Shown here piece after piece: positions 43,292-53,017 of a DNA stretch of 64,000 nt (position 1 is its first letter; each line of letters opens with the position of its first letter). Where the stretch lies: contig NZ_CAIY01000033.1 of NCBI RefSeq assembly GCF_000350105.1, positions 1-64,000 on the forward strand, given 5' to 3'. A model generated the notes under the pieces. That model worked only from the letters and a program-made list of their open reading frames with translations. It ran no database searches and had not been told where the DNA came from. The position numbers were made by a program, and so were the translations under genes. The DNA comes from Richelia intracellularis HH01. GTDB taxonomy: Bacteria; Cyanobacteriota; Cyanobacteriia; Cyanobacteriales; Nostocaceae.

Positions 43292-43825
43292 ATGCAAGTG
43301 GAAGTATGCATCCAGAGCCAAATAAATCAATCATCTAAAGATAAATTAACCAACCTAAATTTGTATCCAGCTGGTATATATCCCCAAACATGGAAAAATT
43401 GGTTTAAAACCTGGTTGGAATATCTGCAACCTCATATTCCACCAGCACCTAGTTATGAGTTGGGAGTACTGCTGACTAGTGATGAGGAAATCCAATTTCT
43501 CAATGCCAATTATCGTTTTCAAAATAAACCTACAGATGTTCTGGCTTTTGCTACATTGGAGGTCAAATATCCCAAAAGCGAAGACATGCTTAACTCTATG
43601 CCTCTCAGCATTGGTGACATTATTATTTCCGTTGAGACAGCCCAACGCCAAGCCCAAAAGCAAGAACATCTTCTCCTGACTGAGTTGGCTTGGTTAGCGA
43701 CTCATGGATTGTTGCATTTGCTGGGCTGGGATCACCATGATGAATATACTTTACAAATCATGTTTCATCAACAGGTGGCACTGCTGAACAAGGTGGGTAT
43801 TACTATTGACTTCGATCCACTGTAG
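43292..43825 (+). CDS. ybeY: Endoribonuclease YbeY (rRNA maturation)
   Basis: Zinc-dependent endoribonuclease involved in 16S rRNA 3'-end maturation and ribosome quality control. 177 residues, slightly long like other cyanobacterial forms. The metal motif is HGLLHLLGWDHHDE (about 142-155), matching HGxLHLxGxDH. The conserved NANYRFQNKPTDVLAF block lies at about 69-84. ATG at 43292, 54 bp after the DUF3285 gene; probably co-transcribed with it and with dgkA downstream. Confidence 0.95.
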   Translation: MQVEVCIQSQINQSSKDKLTNLNLYPAGIYPQTWKNWFKTWLEYLQPHIPPAPSYELGVLLTSDEEIQFLNANYRFQNKPTDVLAFATLEVKYPKSEDMLNSMPLSIGDIIISVETAQRQAQKQEHLLLTELAWLATHGLLHLLGWDHHDEYTLQIMFHQQVALLNKVGITIDFDPL

Positions 43826-43999
43826 ATTAGACTGAGTTTGAAGTTTAAATTTACTGCCAATATATTCTGACGAAATTCATTTTGGGGAAACATACTCCCA
43901 ATAATTATATGCAAGGCGTTAACGTTTATGCTGATTTATTTATGAGTTCCGCAATTATAAATTGTCTTTTACTTTACTTATTCTATTTTCTGCATAATC

Positions 44000-44458
44000 A
44001 TGTCACAACGAATTTCTTCCCCACCATCAAACGATAATCTAGAGGCTATTACTACAAAAAAAAGAGAACTTTCTTGGAAAGTTGCAACAAATTTGTTCAT
44101 GAGTTTCCAGTATGCTTGGTCTGGTATTGTTTATGCATTTATGACTCAAAGGAATTTTCGTATTCATGTATGTATTTTTGCTTTGGCTATTAGTTTAAGT
44201 CTGGTGTTACATTTACCACCCGTAGAAATTTCAGTCATTGGTATCACTAGTGGTTTGGTACTCACCTTAGAATTACTCAACACAGCTTTGGAATCATTAG
44301 TAGACTTGATTGTTAAGCACAATTATCATCAGTTGGCAAAAATTGCTAAGGATTGTGCTGCCGGTGCAGTGCTAGTTTCAGCAATGGTTGCTGTACTAGT
44401 TGCTGGAATGTTAATTTTACCTCCTTTGTTAAGAGTGATTTTTGAAGGGGCATTTTAA
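44000..44458 (+). CDS. dgkA: Diacylglycerol kinase DgkA
   Basis: Small integral-membrane kinase that phosphorylates diacylglycerol or undecaprenol in the cytoplasmic membrane. 152 residues: soluble N-terminal extension (about 1-35), an amphipathic helix with ERELSWK/FAWSG-type features (SFQYAWSGIVYAFMTQRNFRIH), then three transmembrane helices. The catalytic motif ELLNTALESLVDLI is at about 92-105, and KIAKDCAAGAVLV is the terminal conserved block. ATG at 44000, in the prfB-ybeY cluster. Confidence 0.92.
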   Translation: MSQRISSPPSNDNLEAITTKKRELSWKVATNLFMSFQYAWSGIVYAFMTQRNFRIHVCIFALAISLSLVLHLPPVEISVIGITSGLVLTLELLNTALESLVDLIVKHNYHQLAKIAKDCAAGAVLVSAMVAVLVAGMLILPPLLRVIFEGAF

Positions 44459-44627
44459 AATTGTAAGTTTATTAGTAGTTTTTTGAAGACCTTAATAAGA
44501 GTGTTCTAGCAGTTATTTGATATGGTTATTTCCTTTTGGTTTCTGTTTTATAAATAGCTCATATAATCATATGTATTTATCTCTCAAGTTTAGGAATTCA
44601 CTGAATTATAATTAAAAGCTATATGTT

Positions 44628-45185
44628 TTGATTATTATTTTTGATAAATATGACAGTCTGGCTTATAATTTAATCCATTGTTTGGAATAATTGGATAACA
44701 AACTCCCAGTTGCTGCAGAGCTACATATATTTCGCAACGACCATATACCTATGGAGAAAATTAACAATTTACAACCTGATGGTATAGTCATCCCTCCTGG
44801 ACCTAGTCGTCCAGAAAATGCTAGTCTATCTTTAGAAATCATTTAAAGACTAGTTAATTATAACTCTAGTCTATGAGTCTGCTCAGATCACCAAAGCATT
44901 GGTCATGATATTTGGGAGCAAAATTTTTCCACCTGCGGAATTATTACATGGCAAGATATATACTATTACCATGCTGTGGTTAGTCTTTCCCGAGGGGTTG
45001 AAAATTTCATGCCTGCAACTCACTATCATAGTCCAGCAATCGATTGTCATAGTTACCCAGATATATTAAAAGTTAATACTTGGGTAAATGATGGTATGGT
45101 CATGGTGATAAGTCATCATTACTATCCTCATATTGAGGATGATCAGTTCTATCGGGCAAGGATATTAACATCTTTAAGAAAATAA
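44628..45185 (+). pseudogene. Anthranilate/aminodeoxychorismate synthase component II pseudogene
   Basis: Decayed glutamine amidotransferase (TrpG/PabA type) in the place where cyanobacteria keep it after dgkA. One frame holds all remains: DKYDSLAYNLIHCLE, then PVAAELHIFRNDHIP, then LQPDGIVIPPGPSRPENASLSLEII. Weaker C-terminal remains follow: VCSDHQSIGHDIWEQ, MPATHYHSPAIDC, HHYYPHIEDDQFYRARILTS. Three in-frame stops interrupt it (44688, 44844, 44874). The nucleophile region GVCLGHQ now reads VCSDHQ and the HPES triad end reads RARI, so it could not work even if stops were read through. Tryptophan or folate synthesis must rely on another copy or a fused gene. Confidence 0.92.
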
Positions 45186-46059
45186 ATACTGATTCATTAA
45201 AATTTCCTAGAATTTTTGTCATGATAGAATACAGAAGAATGGTAATTATTGCAATTGATTTAGCCTGCTAGTATGGTTACATGTGTTTTTAGTAGATGAT
45301 AGCCCGGTTGATGTGGAACCTACAAATTCATCCTTTATTACAATAATAGGCTCCTTGCTAAACTTTGTATTAAATGGAGTTATGACTGGGGTTATGGCCA
45401 ACTATTCCTTTCTTTTGTGTGTTTTTTAATGTTGATATGTACGAATTTCAGGTGATTTAGCTTCAGCACATTCACAAGCCATGATTGTAATAGGATTTAT
45501 ATCGGATGGGTGCCAAGTTTTTTCTTCAGTCTGTTCCCCATAATTTTTAATGTTAAAGCCTTCAATCTTAAGGAAGCAATAGTAGATTTAATCCTCAAAC
45601 CCTTACTCCCAAATACTGTTGTCCCACTCTACATGATAAAAATAAAAGTTGCTGTATGTATTACCTAGATAAATTCCTAAAGTTTTGCGTGCGTAGGTAG
45701 TCTCCACGAAAATATTAATGGTGGTACAACTACTATCTGTTTCCATGACTCAAAAAATGGCCAGTAATATAAGTCTTTAATTGTGTTTTATGAAATTTCA
45801 TACTCTGGAATACTCACATTATACTTGGAAGTTAATTCTAATTATGATTAGCCTATTTATTAATAGTTAAAAATAGTTAAGTAGATTTTCATTGCACCTA
45901 ATAGATACCAAAAGTCAAGTCATCAGGATATTGTCAGTATGTAACTAGTTGATGACATATTTACATATGATTTAATAGCTTTAAATATAGTACATTTTCT
46001 CTTCTGGGAAAATAACGCTTTAATAGAAGAAGGTACTGAGTAACAGGAACTAAAAACAA
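45186..46059. other. Gene-poor region between pseudo-pabA and ndhP-like gene
   Basis: It contains a minus-strand decayed reading frame at 45426-45746, listed separately. Around 45270-45430 both strands stay open for about 50 codons without recognisable motifs. Nothing else is supported. Confidence 0.5.
45426..45746 (-). pseudogene. Unidentified decayed reading frame
   Basis: From ATG 45746 a single frame runs 106 codons to TAA, interrupted only by two TAA codons, far fewer than chance would give in such AT-rich DNA. The peptide pieces look protein-like and rich in Trp, Tyr and Cys: TTYARKTLGIYLGNTYSNFY, FYHVEWDNSIWE, FLKIEGFNIKNYGEQTEEKT, WHPSDINPITIMACECAEAK. I do not recognise the family. 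Single-base stop mutations in an otherwise preserved frame suggest a recently lost gene, or two stops recoded or misread. Confidence 0.5.
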
Positions 46060-46182
46060 ATGGATGTGAAGCTGATACTAGCTGGTTTAACTATTATTTT
46101 TACCCTCACTTGCTTATTTTTTGGTACACAGAATGGGTTTTATGATTCTGACAATTATCATGGTAATGGTTCTGCCCATTAA
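46060..46182 (+). CDS. ndhP: Small NDH-1 subunit, NdhP-like
   Basis: A 40-residue protein from ATG 46060. One transmembrane helix (about 4-21, LILAGLTIIFTLTCLFFG) is followed by a short hydrophilic tail NGFYDSDNYHGNGSAH. Length, single helix and tail agree with NdhP, a cyanobacterial mini-subunit of the NDH-1 complex that supports respiratory and cyclic electron flow. The name is from memory of that subunit. What is certain is a conserved-looking small membrane protein with its own start and stop, standing alone upstream of the metallo-beta-lactamase-fold gene. Confidence 0.65.
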   Translation: MDVKLILAGLTIIFTLTCLFFGTQNGFYDSDNYHGNGSAH

Positions 46183-46361
46183 ATAGTAGCTGAAATTAAC
46201 ACAATTCCCCTAGTCTTCTAGTAAAAGGTGATTTTTTACTTGTACTTTAGTTATTCTAATAGTGAAACAAGGTTTGAACCTCTAAAAATATCCTAATTGC
46301 TAGAAAATAGGGGTCCATAATGACAGTTATTTTGCTAGGAGTTTGGAAAGGAAGATAAAGT

Positions 46362-48071
46362 ATGGGTAATGCCCCGAAAGGACCAGAAAGTAAACAGAAA
46401 TTTAGTACAAACCATAAGCCTCAATCATCATTTGATCTACTTACAGTAGAAGCAAATAATGAATTGGAGTGTTTTACTTATGGGGTTAACCATAATGGTG
46501 AAGGTATTTGTTTGTTGGTGAGTATGGGGCCTCACCGCTTTTTATTGGATTGTGGTTTAATTGACATTTCATCCTTAGTTAAGGATATGGAGAACTTTAG
46601 TCAAACAACTGACTTCCCTTTACCAGTGGATGGAATTTTAGTTACTCATGCTCATCCAGATCATTCCAGGGGTTTACTGGCATTACATAAGGAATTCCCA
46701 CTAATACCTATTTACGCCAGTGAGGTAACAAGTGAGTTATTACATTTAAATTGGTTGGACTGTGAACAGTCGGTTCCACAGTTTTGCCAGGCATTGCCTT
46801 TACGTACAGCAGTGGAACTTAAAGAAGGTCTATTGGTGGAACTGTATCCAGCTGGGCATTTGCCGGGGGCGGTTATAATAATGTTGACTTATATTACTCC
46901 CAAACAGACTTATAGTTTAATGTATACGGGAGACTTTTTTCTTTCAAATTCACGGCTTGTCGAAGGACTACGTCTAGAAGAATTACGTGGATTTCCATTG
47001 GATGTATTGGTAGTAGGAGCTACTTATGGCACATTGCATCATCCCCATCGCCGTCACCAAGAAAATCAACTAGTAGAAAGAATTAATTCTGCAATAAAAA
47101 AAGGCTACTCAGTTATTTTACCTACTCCACCTTTAGGATTGGGGCAAGAGCTACTAATGTTGCTAAGAAGCCACCACTATTTTACAGGTAGAGATATAGA
47201 TATTTGGGTTGATGGTGCAGTAGCTATTGGTTGTGATGCTTATCTTAAGTTACTACCCCATTTACCTGCATCCGTACAAAACTTTGCCCGTTACCAACCT
47301 TTGTTTTGGGATGAGAGGGTGCGTCCAAGAGTCAGACGTTTGAATCCGGAAGAACATTCTTCTATGAGCCAATCTCTCTGTATTATTCTGACTGATTCCC
47401 TTGAAAAACTCAGTGGATACTATCAATCAAATGATAAACCCTGGCTAATTTTAATACCGGAAAAGACGGAAGTAAAATTGGAAGAGCAATCACTAAAGAA
47501 GGTAATGGTAGAAACCTATTTCCTGGCACAACATAGTGATGCTTCTGGTACCACCCAACTAATTCACAATTTGCGTCCCCAGCATATCATTTTTGTTCAT
47601 GGCTCTCCTAATTATTTGACAGATTTAGCCTGTTTAGAGGAACTACAAAATCGCTATCATATTCATTCACCCACTGCTAACATGTTAGTAGAATTACCTA
47701 TAGGTGAGGTCTTGTTACAGCCTAATTCTTTTGATACTAGTTATAAAGGGGAAATAACAGAATTAGGAACAATGGTCACAATTACCTTACCGGATGAGAT
47801 TGTAACTAATCCTCGATGGCGACAATTTGCTGATACAGGTTTAGTAGAAGCTCGATGGCAAGGAGAAGATTTAATTGTGCGAGGATTATCTCCTAAAGAA
47901 TTAATTAGTCAAACTCACAATCGCTATACTTCATATGATATTGATTGTTGTAGTATTTGCAAGTATCAGAGAAAACAAAGGTGTTGGAATCAGGCTTCAC
48001 ACTTGTATAACTTTAAAGTAACTCTTGATGGTTACTGTCCTGCTTTTAAACATAAAAATCAAGAAGATTAA
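46362..48071 (+). CDS. Metallo-beta-lactamase-fold hydrolase, beta-CASP-like
   Basis: 569 residues. The N-terminal half is a metallo-beta-lactamase fold with the metal motif THAHPDHSRG (about 88-97), AGHLPGAV (about 168) and MYTGDFFLSN (about 190). A middle beta-CASP-type domain and the late FVHGSPNYL (about 411) follow, the pattern of RNA-processing nucleases such as RNase J and CPSF-73 relatives. The C-terminus has four Cys in DIDCCSICKY...QRCWNQASH and CPAF, a possible zinc site that I do not know from RNase J. ATG at 46362 with GGAAAGGA upstream. A nuclease role is likely but unproven; a separate hydrolase function is possible. Confidence 0.78.
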   Translation: MGNAPKGPESKQKFSTNHKPQSSFDLLTVEANNELECFTYGVNHNGEGICLLVSMGPHRFLLDCGLIDISSLVKDMENFSQTTDFPLPVDGILVTHAHPDHSRGLLALHKEFPLIPIYASEVTSELLHLNWLDCEQSVPQFCQALPLRTAVELKEGLLVELYPAGHLPGAVIIMLTYITPKQTYSLMYTGDFFLSNSRLVEGLRLEELRGFPLDVLVVGATYGTLHHPHRRHQENQLVERINSAIKKGYSVILPTPPLGLGQELLMLLRSHHYFTGRDIDIWVDGAVAIGCDAYLKLLPHLPASVQNFARYQPLFWDERVRPRVRRLNPEEHSSMSQSLCIILTDSLEKLSGYYQSNDKPWLILIPEKTEVKLEEQSLKKVMVETYFLAQHSDASGTTQLIHNLRPQHIIFVHGSPNYLTDLACLEELQNRYHIHSPTANMLVELPIGEVLLQPNSFDTSYKGEITELGTMVTITLPDEIVTNPRWRQFADTGLVEARWQGEDLIVRGLSPKELISQTHNRYTSYDIDCCSICKYQRKQRCWNQASHLYNFKVTLDGYCPAFKHKNQED

Positions 48072-48680
48072 TATATTCAACAGCTTTTTTGGTTAAACTA
48101 AGTATCAATTTTTGGAATTTGCCTACCAAAGATTTAAAAGCTTCTGAAAATAAGTGTTATATGTAAACTCTAGTAATCTCCTATATCTTGTGTGCTTAGT
48201 TTGAAGTTAATCAGTTCTCTAGCCAAAAAAAAAGTCAAGTAAGATGATATTTTGTGTTAAATTAACTGCATGTTCAATCTATCTAGGATAAAGTCTGTAG
48301 CTTTATAATTATGTATTTAAAAGCACTAATATAACCTGTTTATCTTGAAAAATTATGCTTATGTCTTTATTCAGGTTGTCCTAATTTCCTATAAGATTTT
48401 ACTCGAATAAAATCATTTTTTAAATCATATATGAACTAGTTAGTTGTTGATTTATATTCTTTTATTCTTATGCTTTTTGGTTAGTTTTGAAACGTTCCTT
48501 AATAAAATTATTCTTTATTTAAAAGTAAAATATCATGCTTGACTTGATTTGGGTTTCAACCATGATTTGTAATTTTATTTATATGGATGCTCTATAAAGT
48601 ATGGCTAGGAAAGACATAGAGGCATTCATGCTGACAACATATCAATATGAATACCTGAAAGAATAATATCTGACATATTT
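48072..48680. other. Intergenic region upstream of FetB-like gene
   Basis: AT-rich with a run of nine A near 48226. No gene, tRNA or clear terminator is visible. Confidence 0.5.
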
Positions 48681-49466
48681 ATGATAGAAATAAACCACTT
48701 AAATCTAATAGATTTAATAGCCATAATAGCATTAATCAGCTTTACAATTGTTTTATGTATATGGCAAGGATTTGGACTAGGTTTTGCATTTGCTATTGCT
48801 GCAGCGAAAAGCATTATTCAATTGTTAATTTTGGGATATACTCTCGATTTTATATTGGCACTAAACAATATTTTGGCAGCTGTGGTAATTCTAATATTAA
48901 TGTTGACATTGTGTGCAATTACTGCGAGGAATAGTATTACCAAGAAAGCCCCCTTTATTTTACCTTTGTTATGGGCATCTATGTTCATGAGTACTGCTGG
49001 AGTGCTCCTATACGCAAATTTTCTGATTTTCCAACCTAAATCATGGTACGTGCCACAGTATATAATTCCTTTAGGAGCCATGGTGCTGAATAGCACAATG
49101 AGTACTGCTATCCTCACAGGAGAATGCTTGATCAGAAGAATGTATTCCAGCCAATTAGAGATCGAAACCCATTTGAGTTTAGGCGCTAATCCCCAACAGG
49201 CAACTACATCATTACGTCAGGAGGTCACCCGTACAGCTTTTCTTCCTATTATTAATCAAATGGCAGTTGCAGGAATATTCATACCCCCTGGGTTTATGAA
49301 TGGTATCTTAATTAGTGGTGTAGTTCAATACTCTCGACCATTACAGGCCGCATCCCATCAAATTGTACTGTTATTTATGATGGCAACTGCTAATTTGCTG
49401 ACTATCGTGTTGCTTACCCAAAGCTTGTGTTATAATTTGTTTAATACAGAAGCACAGTTAAAATAA
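48681..49466 (+). CDS. FetB-like ABC permease (UPF0014)
   Basis: Integral membrane protein of 261 residues with about seven hydrophobic helices, matching the UPF0014/FetB (YbbM) permease family that, with an ATPase FetA, exports iron. The stretch SLGANPQQATTSLRQEVTRTAFLPIINQM (about 165-193, a coupling-helix-like region) and AGIFIPPGFMNGILISG fit the family, though the usual LPGMMTGQ core reads PPGFMNGI. No fetA gene lies beside it here, so the ATPase must be elsewhere or lost. ATG at 48681. Confidence 0.75.
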   Translation: MIEINHLNLIDLIAIIALISFTIVLCIWQGFGLGFAFAIAAAKSIIQLLILGYTLDFILALNNILAAVVILILMLTLCAITARNSITKKAPFILPLLWASMFMSTAGVLLYANFLIFQPKSWYVPQYIIPLGAMVLNSTMSTAILTGECLIRRMYSSQLEIETHLSLGANPQQATTSLRQEVTRTAFLPIINQMAVAGIFIPPGFMNGILISGVVQYSRPLQAASHQIVLLFMMATANLLTIVLLTQSLCYNLFNTEAQLK

Positions 49467-50147
49467 ATATAAAATTTGTATTAATAAATAAAACTACCCT
49501 CTAAAGTAACTTGAAAGTAGTTTAAGAAAATTTTCGTTTTTAGCTAAATTAAGTCTGGGCAGAAATACTGGTAATTATAAAAACTAATGGGATATTGATG
49601 CTACTAGTTTCTGCAGTGTTTGTGTTGTCATCTTTGCATTTTGCGAAGTCTACAATTGTCTGTAATACTAATTGGAAAAATATAAACAATTAAGTCTCAG
49701 ATTTATTTAGAATCTGCAAGGCCATACTATTTGAATAGTAAGAATAAACTACTAACTGTTACCTTGAATAGACATTAAGGTAACAGGTTACTCCAAAATA
49801 TGCATATTCTTTATTTAGTTCCTCTAGCCTTTATTCAAGTATCTAAAACAGAGTATCAAAATTAAGGAAGTTGTGGTTGCGAAATATTTAAGTGTAAATA
49901 AAATTAGAGATAGAAAGATTGTAAGATTCCAAATATACCATAAGATAAATAAATAGTAAAATTACAATTGATAGAATATTCCTTTACTTTCCCAATATTA
50001 AAACAATATTTTGCATTATGCTTTTGACAAATGTGTTAGCCTGGTATGGCTAATTAAATCTCGCACTTTCAGGAATTCGGGTGTTTTCATTCTTTGAAAA
50101 TCCGCCTGGAAGGAGGTTAAACCCGAATAGGAGCAAAAAGTAAGAAT
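49467..50147. other. Intergenic region upstream of rpsB
   Basis: No gene. A 10-bp hairpin CTGTTACCTT/AAGGTAACAG occurs at 49756-49786. The last 100 bases carry the rpsB leader, with a strong AAGGAGG at about 50109-50115 and TAGGAGC nearer the ATG. It may hold an S2-type autoregulatory leader, but I see no defined structure. Confidence 0.5.
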
Positions 50148-50927
50148 ATGTCAGTAGTTTCATTGGCTCAAATGATGGAGTCAGGTGTTCATTTTGGGCA
50201 CCAAACTCGTCGCTGGAACCCAAAAATGTCCCAGTATATTTATACTGCACGCAATGGTGTGCATATTATTGACTTGGTGCAAACTGCTCAGTTGATAGAA
50301 GAAGCTTATACTTATATGCGTTTGCAATCGGAACAAGGCAAAAAGTTTTTGTTTGTAGGGACTAAACGGCAGGCTGCAGGTATTATTGCTCAGGAAGCTT
50401 TACGTTGTGGTTCTCACTACATTAACCAGCGTTGGCTAGGTGGAATGCTCACCAATTGGGCGACAATTAAAACCAGAGTAGAACGATTAAAAGATTTGGA
50501 GCGTCGGGAGGAGAATGGTGCTCTGGATTTGCTTCCTAAGAAAGAGGCTTCCATGTTACGCCGGGAGTTAGCAAAACTGCAGAAATATCTGGGTGGGATT
50601 AAAACTATGCGAAAAATCCCAGATGTTGTGGTAATTGTAGATCAACGTAGGGAATATAATGCCGTACAGGAGTGCCAAAAATTAAGACTTCCTATCGTTT
50701 CGATGTTAGATACTAATTGTGATCCCGATGTTGTAGATGTTCCTGTCCCTGCGAATGATGATGCTATTCGTTCAATTAAGTTAATTGTTGGTAAGCTGGC
50801 AGATGCAATTTATGAAGGTCGTCATGGTCAATTGCTCGAAGATGATTACGAAGATTATGAAGGAGGAGAGGAAGATTTTGACTATAACGAAATAGATGAT
50901 TCTGATAATGAAGGCGAACAAGAGTGA
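50148..50927 (+). CDS. rpsB: 30S ribosomal protein S2
   Basis: Ribosomal protein of the small subunit, needed for S1 binding. 259 residues beginning [27 protein letters not shown]. Other S2 blocks are [26 protein letters not shown] and [14 protein letters not shown] strongly acidic tail (about 228-259, rich in Asp/Glu) extends beyond the usual core, as in other Nostocales. ATG at 50148. It is followed 165 bp later by tsf, the conserved bacterial pair. Confidence 0.98.
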   Translation: MSVVSLAQMMESGVHFGHQTRRWNPKMSQYIYTARNGVHIIDLVQTAQLIEEAYTYMRLQSEQGKKFLFVGTKRQAAGIIAQEALRCGSHYINQRWLGGMLTNWATIKTRVERLKDLERREENGALDLLPKKEASMLRRELAKLQKYLGGIKTMRKIPDVVVIVDQRREYNAVQECQKLRLPIVSMLDTNCDPDVVDVPVPANDDAIRSIKLIVGKLADAIYEGRHGQLLEDDYEDYEGGEEDFDYNEIDDSDNEGEQE

Positions 50928-51092
50928 GATATTTTCTTCATCACACCTATTTCAGAGTTATTTTAAGCTTAATAGGAAGATTTTTCTAGACTTTTATATT
51001 CTATATTTTATTTGCTAACTAGCCCCAAGTAAAATAAAAATACTCGAATTTAAGACAACTTCCTAAGTAATTTAATTAACAATTGAGGCAAC

Positions 51093-51755
51093 ATGGTGGA
51101 AATATCTGCAAAACTTGTCCAAGAGCTACGCAAGAAAACCAGTGCTGGCATGATGGATTGTAAAAAAGCACTGAAAGAAAATAATGGTAATATGGTGCAG
51201 GCCGAAGATTGGCTACGCAAAAAGGGTATTGCTAAAGCAGGAAAAAAAGCTGATCGGGTGGCAGCAGAGGGACTAGTTGGCAGCTATATCCATACAGGTG
51301 GTAGGGTTGGTGTGCTAGTAGAGGTGAACTGCGAGACTGATTTTGTGGCCCGTCGTCCTGAGTTTCAGGAGTTGGTACGGAATATATCCATGCAAATTGC
51401 TGCTTGTCCCAATATAGAGTATGTTACGGTTGCTGATATCCCAGAGGAAATAGTCCAAAAAGAGAAGGATATTGAAATGGGAAGAGACGATTTATCCAAT
51501 AAGCCAGATAATGTCAAAGAAAAAATTGTTCAGGGTAGAATTGACAAACGTCTGAAAGAATTATCTTTGGTGGATCAACCTTATATTCGTGATCAAAGTA
51601 TTCTTATTGAAGAACTTGTAAGGCAAGGGATTAATCAATTGGGTGAGAATATTCAGATTCGCCGCTTCGTTCGCTTTGTCCTTGGTGAAGGAGTTGAAAA
51701 AGAAGAGCTAAGTTTTGCTGATGAGGTGGCAGCACAAACTGGCCGTAAGGAGTAG
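51093..51755 (+). CDS. tsf: Translation elongation factor Ts
   Basis: Guanine-nucleotide exchange factor for EF-Tu. 220 residues: UBA-like N-terminal domain with [19 protein letters not shown] (about 8-26), then [18 protein letters not shown] and [16 protein letters not shown] of the EF-Tu contact region. The short length (second dimerisation repeat missing) is normal for cyanobacteria. ATG at 51093 with TTGAGG upstream. Its operon with rpsB ends at the hairpin 51860-51896. Confidence 0.98.
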   Translation: MVEISAKLVQELRKKTSAGMMDCKKALKENNGNMVQAEDWLRKKGIAKAGKKADRVAAEGLVGSYIHTGGRVGVLVEVNCETDFVARRPEFQELVRNISMQIAACPNIEYVTVADIPEEIVQKEKDIEMGRDDLSNKPDNVKEKIVQGRIDKRLKELSLVDQPYIRDQSILIEELVRQGINQLGENIQIRRFVRFVLGEGVEKEELSFADEVAAQTGRKE

Positions 51756-51859
51756 TTTAAATTTGCTCCCTGTGCTGGATGTTAATATTCTGAAACTTGT
51801 GAGTGTGGAATTTGCCCAGTAGGTGCTGGCTCCTTATTTTCAATTTAAATATTTGTTGT

Positions 51860-51896
51860 AAAACAGGTCATTAGTTATATTTGCTTGACCTGTTTT
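51860..51896. terminator. Bidirectional terminator after tsf
   Basis: AAAACAGGTCA (51860-51870) pairs perfectly with TGACCTGTTTT (51886-51896) across a 15-base loop, giving U-rich ends on both strands. It ends the rpsB-tsf operon about 105 bp after the stop codon. Confidence 0.85.
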
Positions 51897-51984
51897 GAAT
51901 TAACCAAAAATAGGCATTTTTATAGGTTTAGCTCCTGGCATACATTTGTATTATTATTAAATGTAAATATGCCATAATTGGCTT

Positions 51985-52962
51985 ATGGTAAAAGCAATTG
52001 AGCATATAAAAAAGGAAATAGCAGCTTTGGAAGAGGCGGTCACTTTAACCGCCCAGGAGTTAAAGGCTGCTTATGGTATTTATTTAAACAGCTTGGCACA
52101 GGCGATGCGACAGCAATTGATTTTGGCTAGTTATTACATATGTACTCAGGGATACCCTGAAAGGTTTCTGCAGCTGTCTCTTAGCCAACGCCAAAAATTA
52201 CAACAAGCTATTCGGAAAGCTGCTAAAAAAACAGCAGAAGGACTTATATCTCTTACCAATATGGAGGGAATGCAGGTAGATGAGTTAGAACAACAAGATA
52301 TTTTAATAAATTATTTGCGACAGTTGGAAATTCACAATAACCATGAGCAGGAAGATAAATCAGCAAACTCTGAAAATGCAGAGCAAGATCAGAAGAAATA
52401 TGAAGCTCTAGATAATCATGAACAGTCAGGAAAAACACAGAGTGGGAATGTCCCACTTAATCAAGTCTTATCATCAAATTTTTTATCTTTGAAGGTCTAT
52501 TCGTCTGAAATATCTAACCCTGCAGAATTAATAAAGTGGCAACAGCAGATAGAAGCAAGAATTTTGGCCAATTTGAAACACATTTCTAGCGAGGTAAATA
52601 GTGTATTAAAAAATGCTGACATTTTACCTCGAAGATTACCTCCATCAATCTTGGATGCTGCAGTAATTGCATCAGAAACATCAGCAGAAATTATGTCAGG
52701 TCCGCCAAATATATTAAATTTAGTAATAGAAGTAGAAACTGGTAGTTCTTCTGAAGAGACTAGCTTGACGCAAATTATGGTGTTAGGTTTACGGTTAGGA
52801 GAAATTGAGTTTGCTAATACACAACTTTCATCACTACGCAAGCAAATTCGTTATATTCTTGGTAAATTAAACAAATTAGGACGACAATACCAGCAAAAAC
52901 AGAGAGAGTGTTCCATTGCTGAAGCTGAGTCTGCATGGCGTGCTAGTTGGTTTGAAGACTAA
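51985..52962 (+). CDS. Conserved cyanobacterial hypothetical, upstream of recG
   Basis: 325-residue soluble protein of unknown function. Residues 1-100 are helical and Gln/Lys-rich (IKKEIAALEEAVTLTAQELK, QLSLSQRQKLQQAIRKAAKK). A middle acidic linker (about 115-165) is variable. The C-terminal half (about 170-325) begins NPAELIKWQQQIEARILANL, contains LPPSILDAAVIASE and LGLRLGEIEFANTQ, and ends in a coiled coil with RYILGKLNKLGRQYQQKQRE. Its position 55 bp before recG suggests a shared transcript, but no function follows from that. ATG at 51985; all parts are in one frame. Confidence 0.75.
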   Translation: MVKAIEHIKKEIAALEEAVTLTAQELKAAYGIYLNSLAQAMRQQLILASYYICTQGYPERFLQLSLSQRQKLQQAIRKAAKKTAEGLISLTNMEGMQVDELEQQDILINYLRQLEIHNNHEQEDKSANSENAEQDQKKYEALDNHEQSGKTQSGNVPLNQVLSSNFLSLKVYSSEISNPAELIKWQQQIEARILANLKHISSEVNSVLKNADILPRRLPPSILDAAVIASETSAEIMSGPPNILNLVIEVETGSSSEETSLTQIMVLGLRLGEIEFANTQLSSLRKQIRYILGKLNKLGRQYQQKQRECSIAEAESAWRASWFED

Positions 52963-53017
52963 GAGCAAAAACTAGAATGTTAATCACTTAGTACAAAAAT
53001 CTAAAATGAAATAACCG

